From Actinomycetes bacterium (lineage in GTDB: Bacteria; Actinomycetota; Actinomycetes; Streptosporangiales; Streptosporangiaceae): DNA of 9,264 nt. Where the stretch lies: positions 1-9,264 of the forward strand of contig JAOPYP010000061.1 in the NCBI GenBank assembly GCA_025964635.1. The letters are read 5' to 3'. The position numbers and the translations under genes were made by a program. Below are positions 1 to 7,312 of the stretch, piece by piece (position 1 is the first letter of the stretch; every line of letters begins with the position of its first letter). The notes under the pieces were generated by a model. The model did not search any database. It was not told the DNA's origin and worked only from the letters and a program-made list of their open reading frames with translations.

Positions 1-111
1 TTGCGGCCGGAGCCGCCCGCAGCGGAGCCGCCCGCGGGGAAGCCACCCGCGGGGCAGCAGGGGAACGGCGCGCAGAATGGCACTGACAGCGGGGAGCGGA
101 ACGGCCATTGA
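1..111 (+). CDS. C-terminal tail of an upstream gene, possibly uvrC (partial)
   Basis: The frame starting at base 1 is open and ends at TGA 109-111. It encodes about 36 residues of a low-complexity tail with repeated E/K-P-P-A units followed by a Gly/Asn-rich end. Its codons end almost entirely in G or C. The stop overlaps the TTG start of rapZ (TTGA), the same coupling seen at the later junctions, which supports this frame. Frame 3 is also open, to a TGA at 84-86, but has poorer third-position bias. No catalytic domain is visible. Assignment to UvrC rests only on the well-known actinobacterial order uvrC-rapZ-yvcK-whiA and is an inference. The tail looks disordered and may be a lineage-specific extension. 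Confidence 0.5.
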   Translation: MRPEPPAAEPPAGKPPAGQQGNGAQNGTDSGERNGH

Positions 112-998
112 ACGGGGACGAAGAGCGCGGTGACGCCGCGGGCCCGGACATCGTGATCATCACGGGGATGTCCGGCGCGGGACGCAGCACGGCGGCCAAG
201 TCCCTGGAGGACCTGGACTGGTTCGTGGCCGACAACCTGCCGCCCGGCCTGCTGCCCACCATGATCGAGCTGGCCCGCCGGGCCATGGGCGCGGTGCCGC
301 GGATCGCGGCCGTGATGGACGTGCGCAGCCGGGCGTTCACCACCGACCTGCAGTCGGCCATCGGGGAGCTGGCCGCCCGGGGCGGCCGGCCGCGGGTCGT
401 GTTCCTGGAGGCCAGCGACGACACCCTGGTCCGCCGGTTCGAGAGCGTCCGCCGCCCGCACCCGCTGCAGGAAGACGGCCGGGTGGTGGAGGGCATCGCC
501 GCGGAGCGGGAACTGCTCCGCGGCGTCCGCGAAGAAGCCGACCTGGTCATCGACACATCGGCGCTGAACGTGCACGAGCTGCGGGCCCGGATGCACGACG
601 CGTTCAGCGCCGATGTCCCGGCCACGCTGCGGGTGAACGTGGTGTCCTTCGGCTTCAAGTACGGGCTGCCGGTCGATGCGGACATCGTGGCCGACTGCCG
701 GTTCCTGCCCAACCCGCGCTGGGTCCCCGACCTGGCCCCGCTGACCGGGCAGGACGAGCGGGTCCGGGACTACGTGCTGAGCCGGCCCGGGGCCGCGGAA
801 TTCCTGGACTCCTACCTGGCCGCGCTGCGCGTGGTGCTGGCCGGCTACGAGCAGGAGGGCAAGCGCTTCGTCACGCTGGCGATCGGCTGCACGGGCGGCA
901 AGCACCGGAGCGTGGCGGTCGCCGAGCAGATCGCCAGCCAGCTGAGCGGCAAAGGGCCGGCCGTCCAGGTCGTCCACCGGGATCTGGGGCGCGAATGA
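108..998 (+). CDS. rapZ: RapZ/YvcJ-family nucleotide-binding protein
   Basis: Encodes 296 aa, close to the usual family length. The N-terminal P-loop domain has GMSGAGRST at residues 20-28 (Walker A with Arg26 in place of the usual Lys), ADNLPP at 41-46, DVRSR at 71-75, FLEASD at 99-104 and RRPHPL at 115-120. The C-terminal RapZ domain has FGFKYGLP at 181-188, CRFLPNP at 197-203 and GCTGGKHRS at 260-268. In E. coli RapZ binds GlmZ RNA and GlcN6P to control glmS. Gram-positive YvcJ hydrolyses nucleotides, and the actinobacterial role is less clear. TTG 108 is the only reasonable start: an in-frame TGA lies at 84-86, and the next ATG (168) is inside the Walker A motif. GGGGAG at 91-96 is a plausible ribosome site. 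The stop overlaps yvcK by 4 nt (ATGA). The Arg in the P-loop is also my recollection for the M. tuberculosis homologue, so it is probably lineage-typical. Confidence 0.95.
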   Translation: MNGDEERGDAAGPDIVIITGMSGAGRSTAAKSLEDLDWFVADNLPPGLLPTMIELARRAMGAVPRIAAVMDVRSRAFTTDLQSAIGELAARGGRPRVVFLEASDDTLVRRFESVRRPHPLQEDGRVVEGIAAERELLRGVREEADLVIDTSALNVHELRARMHDAFSADVPATLRVNVVSFGFKYGLPVDADIVADCRFLPNPRWVPDLAPLTGQDERVRDYVLSRPGAAEFLDSYLAALRVVLAGYEQEGKRFVTLAIGCTGGKHRSVAVAEQIASQLSGKGPAVQVVHRDLGRE

Positions 999-2017
999 CG
1001 GCTGGCCCGGCTGACCCCGGCCCCTCCAGCTCCAGCCAGGCCGACGTGGACCTGGTCGCCTCCGTCCGGCCGCTGAACCCCAAGGTGGCGGCGCTCGGCG
1101 GCGGGCACGGCCTGTCCGCCTCGCTCTCGGCGCTGCGCCGGGTCACCCGCCAGCTGAGCGCGATCGTGACCGTGGCCGACGACGGCGGCTCCAGCGGCAG
1201 GCTGCGCCGCCAGTACGGCGTCCTGCCGCCCGGGGACCTGAGGATGGCGCTCGCGGCGCTGTGCGGCGACGACGCCTGGGGCACCACCTGGAGCCGGGTC
1301 GTCCAGCACCGCTTCACCGGCGAGGCCGAGCTCGGCGGGCACGCCGTGGGCAACATGCTGATCGTGGCCCTGTGGGAACTGCTCGGCGACACCGTGCAGG
1401 GCCTGGACTGGGTGGGCCGGCTGCTCGGCGCGTACGGCCGGGTGCTGCCCATGGCGTCAGTCCCGCTCGACCTGGTAGCCGAGGTGGAGGGGCTCGACCC
1501 GGAGCGCCCGCTCGGGCTGAGCACCGTGCGCGGCCAGGTCGCCTGCGCGTCCACCACGGGCCGGGTCCGCTCGGTGTCGCTGATCCCGGAGGATCCGCCC
1601 GCGTGCCCGGAGGCCGTCACCGCGATCCTGGACGCCGACTGGGTGGTGCTCGGGCCAGGGTCCTGGTTCACCAGCGTGCTGCCCCACCTGATGGTCCCGG
1701 AACTGGCGCAGGCGCTGGTCAGCACTCCGGCCCGGCGGATCGTGGCGCTGAACCTGGTCGCGCAGCCCGGCGAGACGGAGGGATTCTCCCCGCAGACCCA
1801 CCTGGAAGTGCTGGCTGATCATGCGCCACAGCTGAAATTTGACATCGTGCTCGCCGACCGGGGGGCCGCGGGGGGCGCGGCCGCCGAGCTGGAAAAGGCG
1901 GCGGGCATGCTGGGCGGCAGGCTGGTCCTGGCCGACCTGGCGATGCGCGATGGCACACCACGCCACGACCCGCGTCAGCTGGCCGGGGCGTTCGCAGAGA
2001 TTTTCGAGGGGGAGTGA
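995..2017 (+). CDS. yvcK: YvcK/CofD-like gluconeogenesis factor
   Basis: Encodes 340 aa of the YvcK/CofD-like family (UPF0052). These cytoplasmic proteins bind UDP-sugars and are needed for growth on gluconeogenic carbon sources and for normal wall synthesis in Bacillus and Mycobacterium. Visible motifs are GGGHGLSASLSALR at 35-48 (nucleotide-binding glycine loop), TVADDGGSSGRLR at 59-71, LPPGDLR at 77-83, GGHAVGNMLI at 114-123, LGPGSWFTSVLP at 219-230 and NLVAQPGET at 253-261. About 28 residues rich in Ser, Pro and Ala precede the core, longer than Bacillus YvcK. ATG 995 overlaps the rapZ stop (ATGA), and the end overlaps the start region of whiA, so translation is probably coupled on both sides. 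No CofD lactyl-transfer role is implied, because this is the YvcK branch judged by neighbours and motifs. Confidence 0.93.
   Translation: MTAGPADPGPSSSSQADVDLVASVRPLNPKVAALGGGHGLSASLSALRRVTRQLSAIVTVADDGGSSGRLRRQYGVLPPGDLRMALAALCGDDAWGTTWSRVVQHRFTGEAELGGHAVGNMLIVALWELLGDTVQGLDWVGRLLGAYGRVLPMASVPLDLVAEVEGLDPERPLGLSTVRGQVACASTTGRVRSVSLIPEDPPACPEAVTAILDADWVVLGPGSWFTSVLPHLMVPELAQALVSTPARRIVALNLVAQPGETEGFSPQTHLEVLADHAPQLKFDIVLADRGAAGGAAAELEKAAGMLGGRLVLADLAMRDGTPRHDPRQLAGAFAEIFEGE
2006..2014 (+). promoter_or_regulatory. Ribosome binding site deciding the whiA start
   Basis: The purine run GAGGGGGAG at 2006-2014 lies at the very end of yvcK. It sits 8 nt before GTG 2023, but only 2 nt before ATG 2017 and directly on GTG 2014. 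This spacing favours GTG 2023, which also gives the family-typical Met-Ala-Met-Thr N-terminus. Confidence 0.5.
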
Positions 2018-2022
2018 TGCCG

Positions 2023-3003
2023 GTGGCAATGACCGGCCTGGTCAAAGACGAGCTCAGCCGTGTGACGGTGCTCAAACCATGCTGCCGCAAGGCGGAGGTG
2101 TCCGCGCTGCTGCGGTTCGCCGGGGGGCTGCACCTGGCCAGCGGGCGCATCGTGGTGGAGGCCGAGCTGGACACCGGCGTGGCCGCGCGGCGGCTGCGCA
2201 AGGACATCGCCGAGGTGTTCGGCCATTCCTCGGACCTGATCGTGCTGGCCCCGAGCGGCCTGCGCAAGGGTAACCGGTACGTGGTGCGGGTCCGCAAGGA
2301 CGGGGACAGCCTGGCCCGGCAGACGGGCCTGGTGGATAACTACGGCAGGCCGGTCCGCGGGCTGCCCCGGCAGGTCGTGTCGGGCACCACCTGCGACTGC
2401 GAGGCCGCATGGCGCGGCGCGTTCCTGGCCCATGGCTCGCTCACCGGGCCGGGCCGCTCGATGTCCCTGGAGATCACCTGCCCGGGCCCGGAAGCCGCCC
2501 TGGCCCTGGTCGGCGCGGCCCGGCGGCTGAAGATCCACGCCAAGGCCCGCGAGGTGCGCGGGGTGGACCGGGTCGTGGTCCGGGACGGCGACGCGATCAG
2601 CGCGCTGCTGACCCGGCTCGGTGCCCACGACAGCGTGCTGGCCTGGGAGGAGCGGCGGATGCGCCGCGAGGTCCGCGCCACCGCCAACCGGCTGGCCAAC
2701 TTCGACGACGCCAACCTGCGGCGCAGTGCCCGGGCCGCGGTCGCGGCGGGCGCCCGGGTCGAGCGGGCGCTGGAGATCCTCGGCACCGAGGCGCCCGAGC
2801 ACCTGACCGTGGCGGGGCGGCTGCGCATCGAGCACCGGCAGGCCAGCCTGGAAGAACTGGGCCAGCTGGCCAGCCCGCCGCTGACCAAGGACGCGATCGC
2901 CGGGCGGATCCGGCGGCTGCTGGCCATGGCGGATAAAAAGGCCCGCGATCTCGGAGTCCCGGACACCGAGTCCAGCCTCACAGCGGAGATGATGACGCAG
3001 TAA
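2023..3003 (+). CDS. whiA: Sporulation/division regulator WhiA
   Basis: WhiA is a DNA-binding protein. In Streptomyces it acts with WhiB to switch on sporulation septation genes; homologues occur across Gram-positives. From GTG 2023 the product is 326 aa, starting M-A-M-T-G-L-V-K-D-E-L-S, as I recall for actinobacterial WhiA. The N-terminal half (about 18-180) is the degenerate LAGLIDADG homing-endonuclease-like fold, with LLRFAGGLHL at 29-38, EAELDTGVAARRLRK at 46-60 and AAWRGAFLAHGSL at 128-140. The C-terminal half has the signature NFDDANLRRSA at 226-236 and a sigma-region-4-like helix-turn-helix, ASLEELGQLASPPLTK at 274-289 followed by AGRIRRLLAMA. Alternative in-frame starts are GTG 2014 (overlapping the yvcK stop) and ATG 2017, adding 3 or 2 residues. 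WhiA is last in the rapZ-yvcK-whiA operon. No clear terminator follows. Confidence 0.96.
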   Translation: MAMTGLVKDELSRVTVLKPCCRKAEVSALLRFAGGLHLASGRIVVEAELDTGVAARRLRKDIAEVFGHSSDLIVLAPSGLRKGNRYVVRVRKDGDSLARQTGLVDNYGRPVRGLPRQVVSGTTCDCEAAWRGAFLAHGSLTGPGRSMSLEITCPGPEAALALVGAARRLKIHAKAREVRGVDRVVVRDGDAISALLTRLGAHDSVLAWEERRMRREVRATANRLANFDDANLRRSARAAVAAGARVERALEILGTEAPEHLTVAGRLRIEHRQASLEELGQLASPPLTKDAIAGRIRRLLAMADKKARDLGVPDTESSLTAEMMTQ

Positions 3004-3065
3004 CCCAGAAGTTCACGGTCGGTCGTGCGCAGGCTCCCCGGTGCGCCACCTGTCGTTCACGGTCA
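3000..3065 (+). promoter_or_regulatory. Candidate PhoP operator (PHO-box-like array) before the phosphatase
   Basis: GTTCACGGTC occurs twice, at 3011-3020 and 3055-3064, exactly 44 nt (four 11-nt units) apart. Cutting the segment into 11-nt units from 3000 and comparing the first seven bases with the Streptomyces PHO-box core GTTCACC gives 4/7 (3000), 6/7 (3011), 3/7 (3022), 5/7 (3033), 4/7 (3044) and 6/7 (3055). PhoP binds tandem 11-nt direct repeats of this kind before phosphate-starvation genes. The match, the phasing and the downstream phosphatase agree, but the middle units are weak and I see no convincing -10 hexamer. The consensus is recalled, not computed here. Confidence 0.4.
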
Positions 3066-3077
3066 CGCGCGACCGTG
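3058..3077. repeat. Inverted repeat just before the phosphatase ATG
   Basis: CACGGTC (3058-3064) and GACCGTG (3071-3077) form a perfect 7-bp dyad with the 6-nt spacer ACGCGC. It ends 5 nt before ATG 3083 and overlaps the second GTTCACGGTC copy. It could be part of an operator or an mRNA hairpin at the ribosome site. A 7-bp dyad is also not rare by chance in DNA of this composition. Confidence 0.4.
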
Positions 3078-3082
3078 GCGGC

Positions 3083-4945
3083 ATGGATGACGCCCTCGGT
3101 ACCGCGACTGAAAACCAAGACCACGCCGATGCCGGGCTCCGGGACGGCATGCCGCTCGCGGCCCACCAAACGCCGCGAGCGGATGCCACTCCCTACGCCG
3201 GCGCCGGGTCTGGACTGTCACGGCGCGAGGTCCTGGTGGGTGCCGGCGGTACCGGGCTGCTTGCGGCGGTGGGCGCGGGAGCGCTTCGCGCCCCGGCCGC
3301 GTCGGCCGCCTCGCGCACGGCCTCGTCTGGCGACGGGACACCGGAGCAAGTGCACCTCACGTGGGGGAATGATCCGGCGACCAGCGTGGTGGTGTCGTGG
3401 GCCTCACCGGGGCGGGCGGTGCGGCCGCGGGTGCTGCTGGACCGCGGCTCGGGCGGGCGGGAGGTGGTCGCGGGGCACACGCGTAGCTATACCGACGGCC
3501 TCAACGGGGAGACGGTGTGGACTTACCACGCGGTGGTGGATGGGCTGCGGCCGGATACTGGTTATTCGTACGTGGTGACGGCCGACAATCTCCGCAACGG
3601 CGCCACGCCGGTGCGGGGCAGCGTGCGCACCGCGCCTGCGGGCCGCGCCCGGTTCCGCTTCACCAGCTTCGGGGACCTGGCCACGCCGAACACCCAGTGG
3701 GTGCTGTCCTACGGCCAGAGCGCCTACGCGGTGAAGGCGGTCGAATCGTTCCAGCCGCTGTTCCACCTGCTCAACGGGGACCTGTGCTACGCGGACCTGA
3801 ACCCGGCGGTCCAGCCCGAGGTGTGGCGTGACTTTGGCATCAACAATCAGGCCTCCGCGGCCTTCCGGCCGTGGATGCCGTGCCCGGGCAATCACGAGAT
3901 CGAGTTCGGCAACGGCCCGCAGGGCTTCACCTCCTACCTGACCCGGTACCTGCTGCCGGGCAATGGGGTCCCGCGGTTCCGTGGCCACTGGTACTCGTTC
4001 CAGGTGGGGTCGGCCCTGTTCGTCTCCCTCGACGCGGACGACGTGGTGTACCAGGACGCTGGCCCCCTGGTGGCCGGCCCGGCCCCGCTGGCCCCCGCGG
4101 CCAGCACCGGCAACCCGGCCATCGCGCCCGGCACCTCGCTGTACATCCGCGGCTACAGCGGGGGAGCGCAGACCGCATGGCTGCGGCGGACCCTGGCCGC
4201 GGCCCGCGCCGACCACTCTGTGGACTGGATCATCGTCCAGATGCACCAGGACGCGGCGTCCTCGTCGGCCACCGGCAACGGGTCCGACCTCGGCATCCGC
4301 GAGGAGTGGCTGCCGTTGTTCGACACCTACCAGGTCGACCTGGTGCTCTGCGGCCACGATCACGACTACGAGCGGTCCTACCCGGTCCGCGGCTACGACA
4401 GCATGGCGGGGCGGGAGGTGGCGACCGGCGCCGCGGTGCAGACCCGGCGCCCGCACCCGGTCACCACCACGGCCGCCGACCGGTTCGACACCTCCGCCGG
4501 CACCGTGCACCTGATCCTGGGCGGCGGCGGCACGAGTGCCCCCCTCGACGAGTACGGTGTGGACACCGCGGACGGCCTGCGCCAGGCCAAGGTGTTCACC
4601 AGGGCGAACCGGCCCATCCCGGGGAGGGCCGCCGGGGCCTTCACCCGGGCGGCGGCGGACGCGGTCGAGGACGCCACCTGGTCGGCGATGCGCGACCCGG
4701 CCACCGGCTACGGGGTCGCGGTCTTCGATCTCGACCCGGGCGAGCCAGGCGGCGAGACCTCGATCACGGTCACCTACCATCACGCGGTGGGCGCGGACCC
4801 GGCGAATCCCGGCACCGGCGCGGCCGGCGCCCCGAACCCGGACTACACGCCTTTTGAAACGTTCACGCTCGTCCGCCCGCGCTCAGACGGGCCCGGCCGC
4901 CACGGCCGCGCCGCAGCCAGCGGAACAGCCAGTCACGCTGGGTGA
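3083..4945 (+). CDS. Tat-exported purple acid phosphatase-like metallophosphoesterase
   Basis: About 620 aa from ATG 3083. It is predicted to be a secreted dinuclear-metal phosphatase or phosphodiesterase that releases phosphate from organic esters outside the membrane. Order of parts: a long polar n-region (1-45), twin-arginine motif SRREVLV (46-52), a Gly/Ala/Leu hydrophobic core to about 68, a probable signal-peptidase site after A-S-A near 75, the fibronectin-like PAP N-terminal domain (about 87-185, containing VVVSW and LRPDTGYSY), then the calcineurin-type catalytic domain. All metal-ligand motifs are present: FGD (Asp198), GDLCY (Asp233, Tyr236), GNHE (Asn270), VQMHQ (His388) and GHDHDYER (His425, His427). 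The start is uncertain. GTG 3041 would add 14 residues and overlap the candidate operator; ATG 3149 would shorten the n-region to a more typical length. Ribosome sites are weak for all three. The exact substrate cannot be read from the sequence. Confidence 0.88.
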   Translation: MDDALGTATENQDHADAGLRDGMPLAAHQTPRADATPYAGAGSGLSRREVLVGAGGTGLLAAVGAGALRAPAASAASRTASSGDGTPEQVHLTWGNDPATSVVVSWASPGRAVRPRVLLDRGSGGREVVAGHTRSYTDGLNGETVWTYHAVVDGLRPDTGYSYVVTADNLRNGATPVRGSVRTAPAGRARFRFTSFGDLATPNTQWVLSYGQSAYAVKAVESFQPLFHLLNGDLCYADLNPAVQPEVWRDFGINNQASAAFRPWMPCPGNHEIEFGNGPQGFTSYLTRYLLPGNGVPRFRGHWYSFQVGSALFVSLDADDVVYQDAGPLVAGPAPLAPAASTGNPAIAPGTSLYIRGYSGGAQTAWLRRTLAAARADHSVDWIIVQMHQDAASSSATGNGSDLGIREEWLPLFDTYQVDLVLCGHDHDYERSYPVRGYDSMAGREVATGAAVQTRRPHPVTTTAADRFDTSAGTVHLILGGGGTSAPLDEYGVDTADGLRQAKVFTRANRPIPGRAAGAFTRAAADAVEDATWSAMRDPATGYGVAVFDLDPGEPGGETSITVTYHHAVGADPANPGTGAAGAPNPDYTPFETFTLVRPRSDGPGRHGRAAASGTASHAG

Positions 4946-4959
4946 GACCGGCGTGTCCG

Positions 4960-4980
4960 CGGCGGCCCGGGTGGCCGCCG
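4960..4980 (+). terminator. Hairpin after the phosphatase gene
   Basis: CGGCGGCC (4960-4967) pairs perfectly with GGCCGCCG (4973-4980) around the 5-nt loop CGGGT, starting 15 nt after the phosphatase stop. There is no T-run, as is common for actinobacterial terminators. It also occupies the place where a -35 for the gap promoter would lie, so it could instead affect gap transcription. Confidence 0.45.
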
Positions 4981-4982
4981 TC

Positions 4983-4999
4983 GTCCGATAGGGTCGGAC
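4983..4999 (+). promoter_or_regulatory. Putative gap promoter -10 inside a perfect dyad
   Basis: GTCCGA (4983-4988) and TCGGAC (4994-4999) form a perfect inverted repeat around TAGGG. The hexamer TAGGGT at 4989-4994 fits the actinobacterial -10 pattern TAnnnT and overlaps the right arm. It lies 85 nt before the gap GTG. No -35 resembling TTGACA is present 16-19 nt upstream. A dyad covering the -10 is a common repressor-site layout, but no regulator can be named. Confidence 0.4.
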
Positions 5000-5062
5000 C
5001 CGGAAAGCAGGCGCAGCGCTGGGGGCAAGACCAGCGCGCATGCCGGGACGAGAGCCAAGGAC

Positions 5063-5068
5063 GAGGAG
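5063..5068 (+). promoter_or_regulatory. Ribosome binding site of gap
   Basis: GAGGAG at 5063-5068 is a strong Shine-Dalgarno sequence 10 nt before GTG 5079. It lies downstream of the alternative upstream ATG 5040 and so supports GTG 5079 as the true start. Confidence 0.75.
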
Positions 5069-5078
5069 ACGCGCAGCC

Positions 5079-6103
<1,025 letters not shown>

Positions 6104-6104
<1 letters not shown>

Positions 6105-7312
6105 TGAAGCGGATCGACGACCTCGATGTGGCCGGGCAGGTTGTCCTGCTCCGGGCCGACCTGAACGTGCCGATGGACGGCGGCACGATCACCGACGACG
6201 GCCGGATCCGGGCCAGCCTGCCCACCATCACCGCGCTGACCGCCCGGGGCGCGCGGGTGCTGATCTGCGCTCACCTGGGCCGGCCCACGGGGGAGGGGTA
6301 CGCCGCCCGGGCCGCGGCCGGCCCGTCGCTCCGCCCGGTTGCCGCCCGGCTCAGGGAACTGCTCGGCCGGCCCGTCCCGCTGGCCGGGGACGTGGCGGGG
6401 GAGTCGGCCGCGGCCCTGGCGGCCGGGCTGGGCGACGGTGACGCCGGCCTGCTGGAGAACGTCCGGTTCGAGCCGGCCGAGACGAGCAAGCTTGACGCCG
6501 AGCGGACCGGGCTCGCCGCCCGGCTCGCGGCGCTGGCCACCCGCTACGTCGGCGATGGCTTCGGTGCCCTGCACCGCAAGCACGCCAGCGTGTACGACGT
6601 GCCCGCGCTGCTCCCGCACGCCGCCGGGGACCTGGTCATCGCCGAGATCGCCGTGCTCCGCCAGCTCACCTCCGACCCGCCGCGGCCGTACGTGGTGGTG
6701 CTCGGCGGGGCCAAGCCGTCGGACAAGCTGGCGGTCATCGGCAACCTGCTCGGCCGGGCCGACCGGCTGATCATCTGCGGGGGCATGTCGTACACGTTCC
6801 TCGCGGCCCAGGGCTACGAAGTCGGCCAGTCCCTGCTGGAGGCCGACCAGATTCCGCAGGTCACCGAGGTGCTGGCCGAGGCGGCCCGGCGCGGCGTGGA
6901 CGTCGTCCTGCCGGTGGACCTGGTCGCGGCCGACCGGTTCGCCCCGGACGCGGATCACCGTGTGGTGGCGGTCGGCGATTTCCCCGCCGACCGCGAGAGC
7001 CTCGACATGGGCCCGGCGAGCCGGGCCCTGTTCGCGCAGAAGCTCGCCGACGCGAAGACCGTGTTCTGGAACGGCCCGGCGGGCGTGTTCGAGTTCCCGG
7101 CCTTTTCCGCGGGGACGCTGGCCCTCGCCGAGGCGATCAGCCGGGTCAGCGGGCTGACCGTGGTCGGCGGGGGCGACTCCGCGGCGGCCGTCCGCCAGCT
7201 GGGCTTCCCCGCGGATGCGTTCACGCACATCTCCACGGGCGGCGGGGCGAGCCTGGAATACCTGGAGGGCCGGCCCCTGCCCGGGCTCAGCGCGCTCGAG
7301 GCGGACGGATGA
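6104..7312 (+). CDS. pgk: Phosphoglycerate kinase
   Basis: Transfers phosphate from 1,3-bisphosphoglycerate to ADP, giving ATP and 3-phosphoglycerate. The product is 402 aa, full length. The N-domain substrate residues appear in RADLNVPMD (17-25), DGRIRASLPT (32-41) and HLGRP (57-61). LLENVRFEPAE (116-126) and GDGFGALHRKHASV (150-163) are the usual hinge-side motifs. GGAKPSDKL (201-209) binds nucleotide phosphate. NGPAGVFE (323-330) and GGGDSAAAV (355-363) form the nucleotide site of the C-domain, and HISTGGGASLEYLEG (375-389) closes the enzyme. ATG 6104 overlaps the gap stop by 1 nt. The same frame is open upstream to GTG 6047, but that would run inside gap and add 19 unrelated residues. There is no strong ribosome site, so translation probably depends on coupling to gap. 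Overlaps tpiA by 4 nt. Confidence 0.98.

Noticed and set aside
165..194. Arg instead of Lys in the RapZ P-loop as a loss-of-function sign
   Set aside because: I recall the same substitution in the M. tuberculosis homologue, so it is likely normal for this lineage.
3404..4783. Long minus-strand open frame (459 codons) opposite the phosphatase
   Set aside because: It mirrors a gene with full catalytic motifs, and its translation is low-complexity Arg/Gly/Val/His-rich. It is a product of high GC content.
5040..5078. Upstream ATG start for gap
   Set aside because: It adds 13 Arg-rich residues before the canonical M-T-I-R-V-G-I-N-G-F-G, and the strong ribosome site lies after it.
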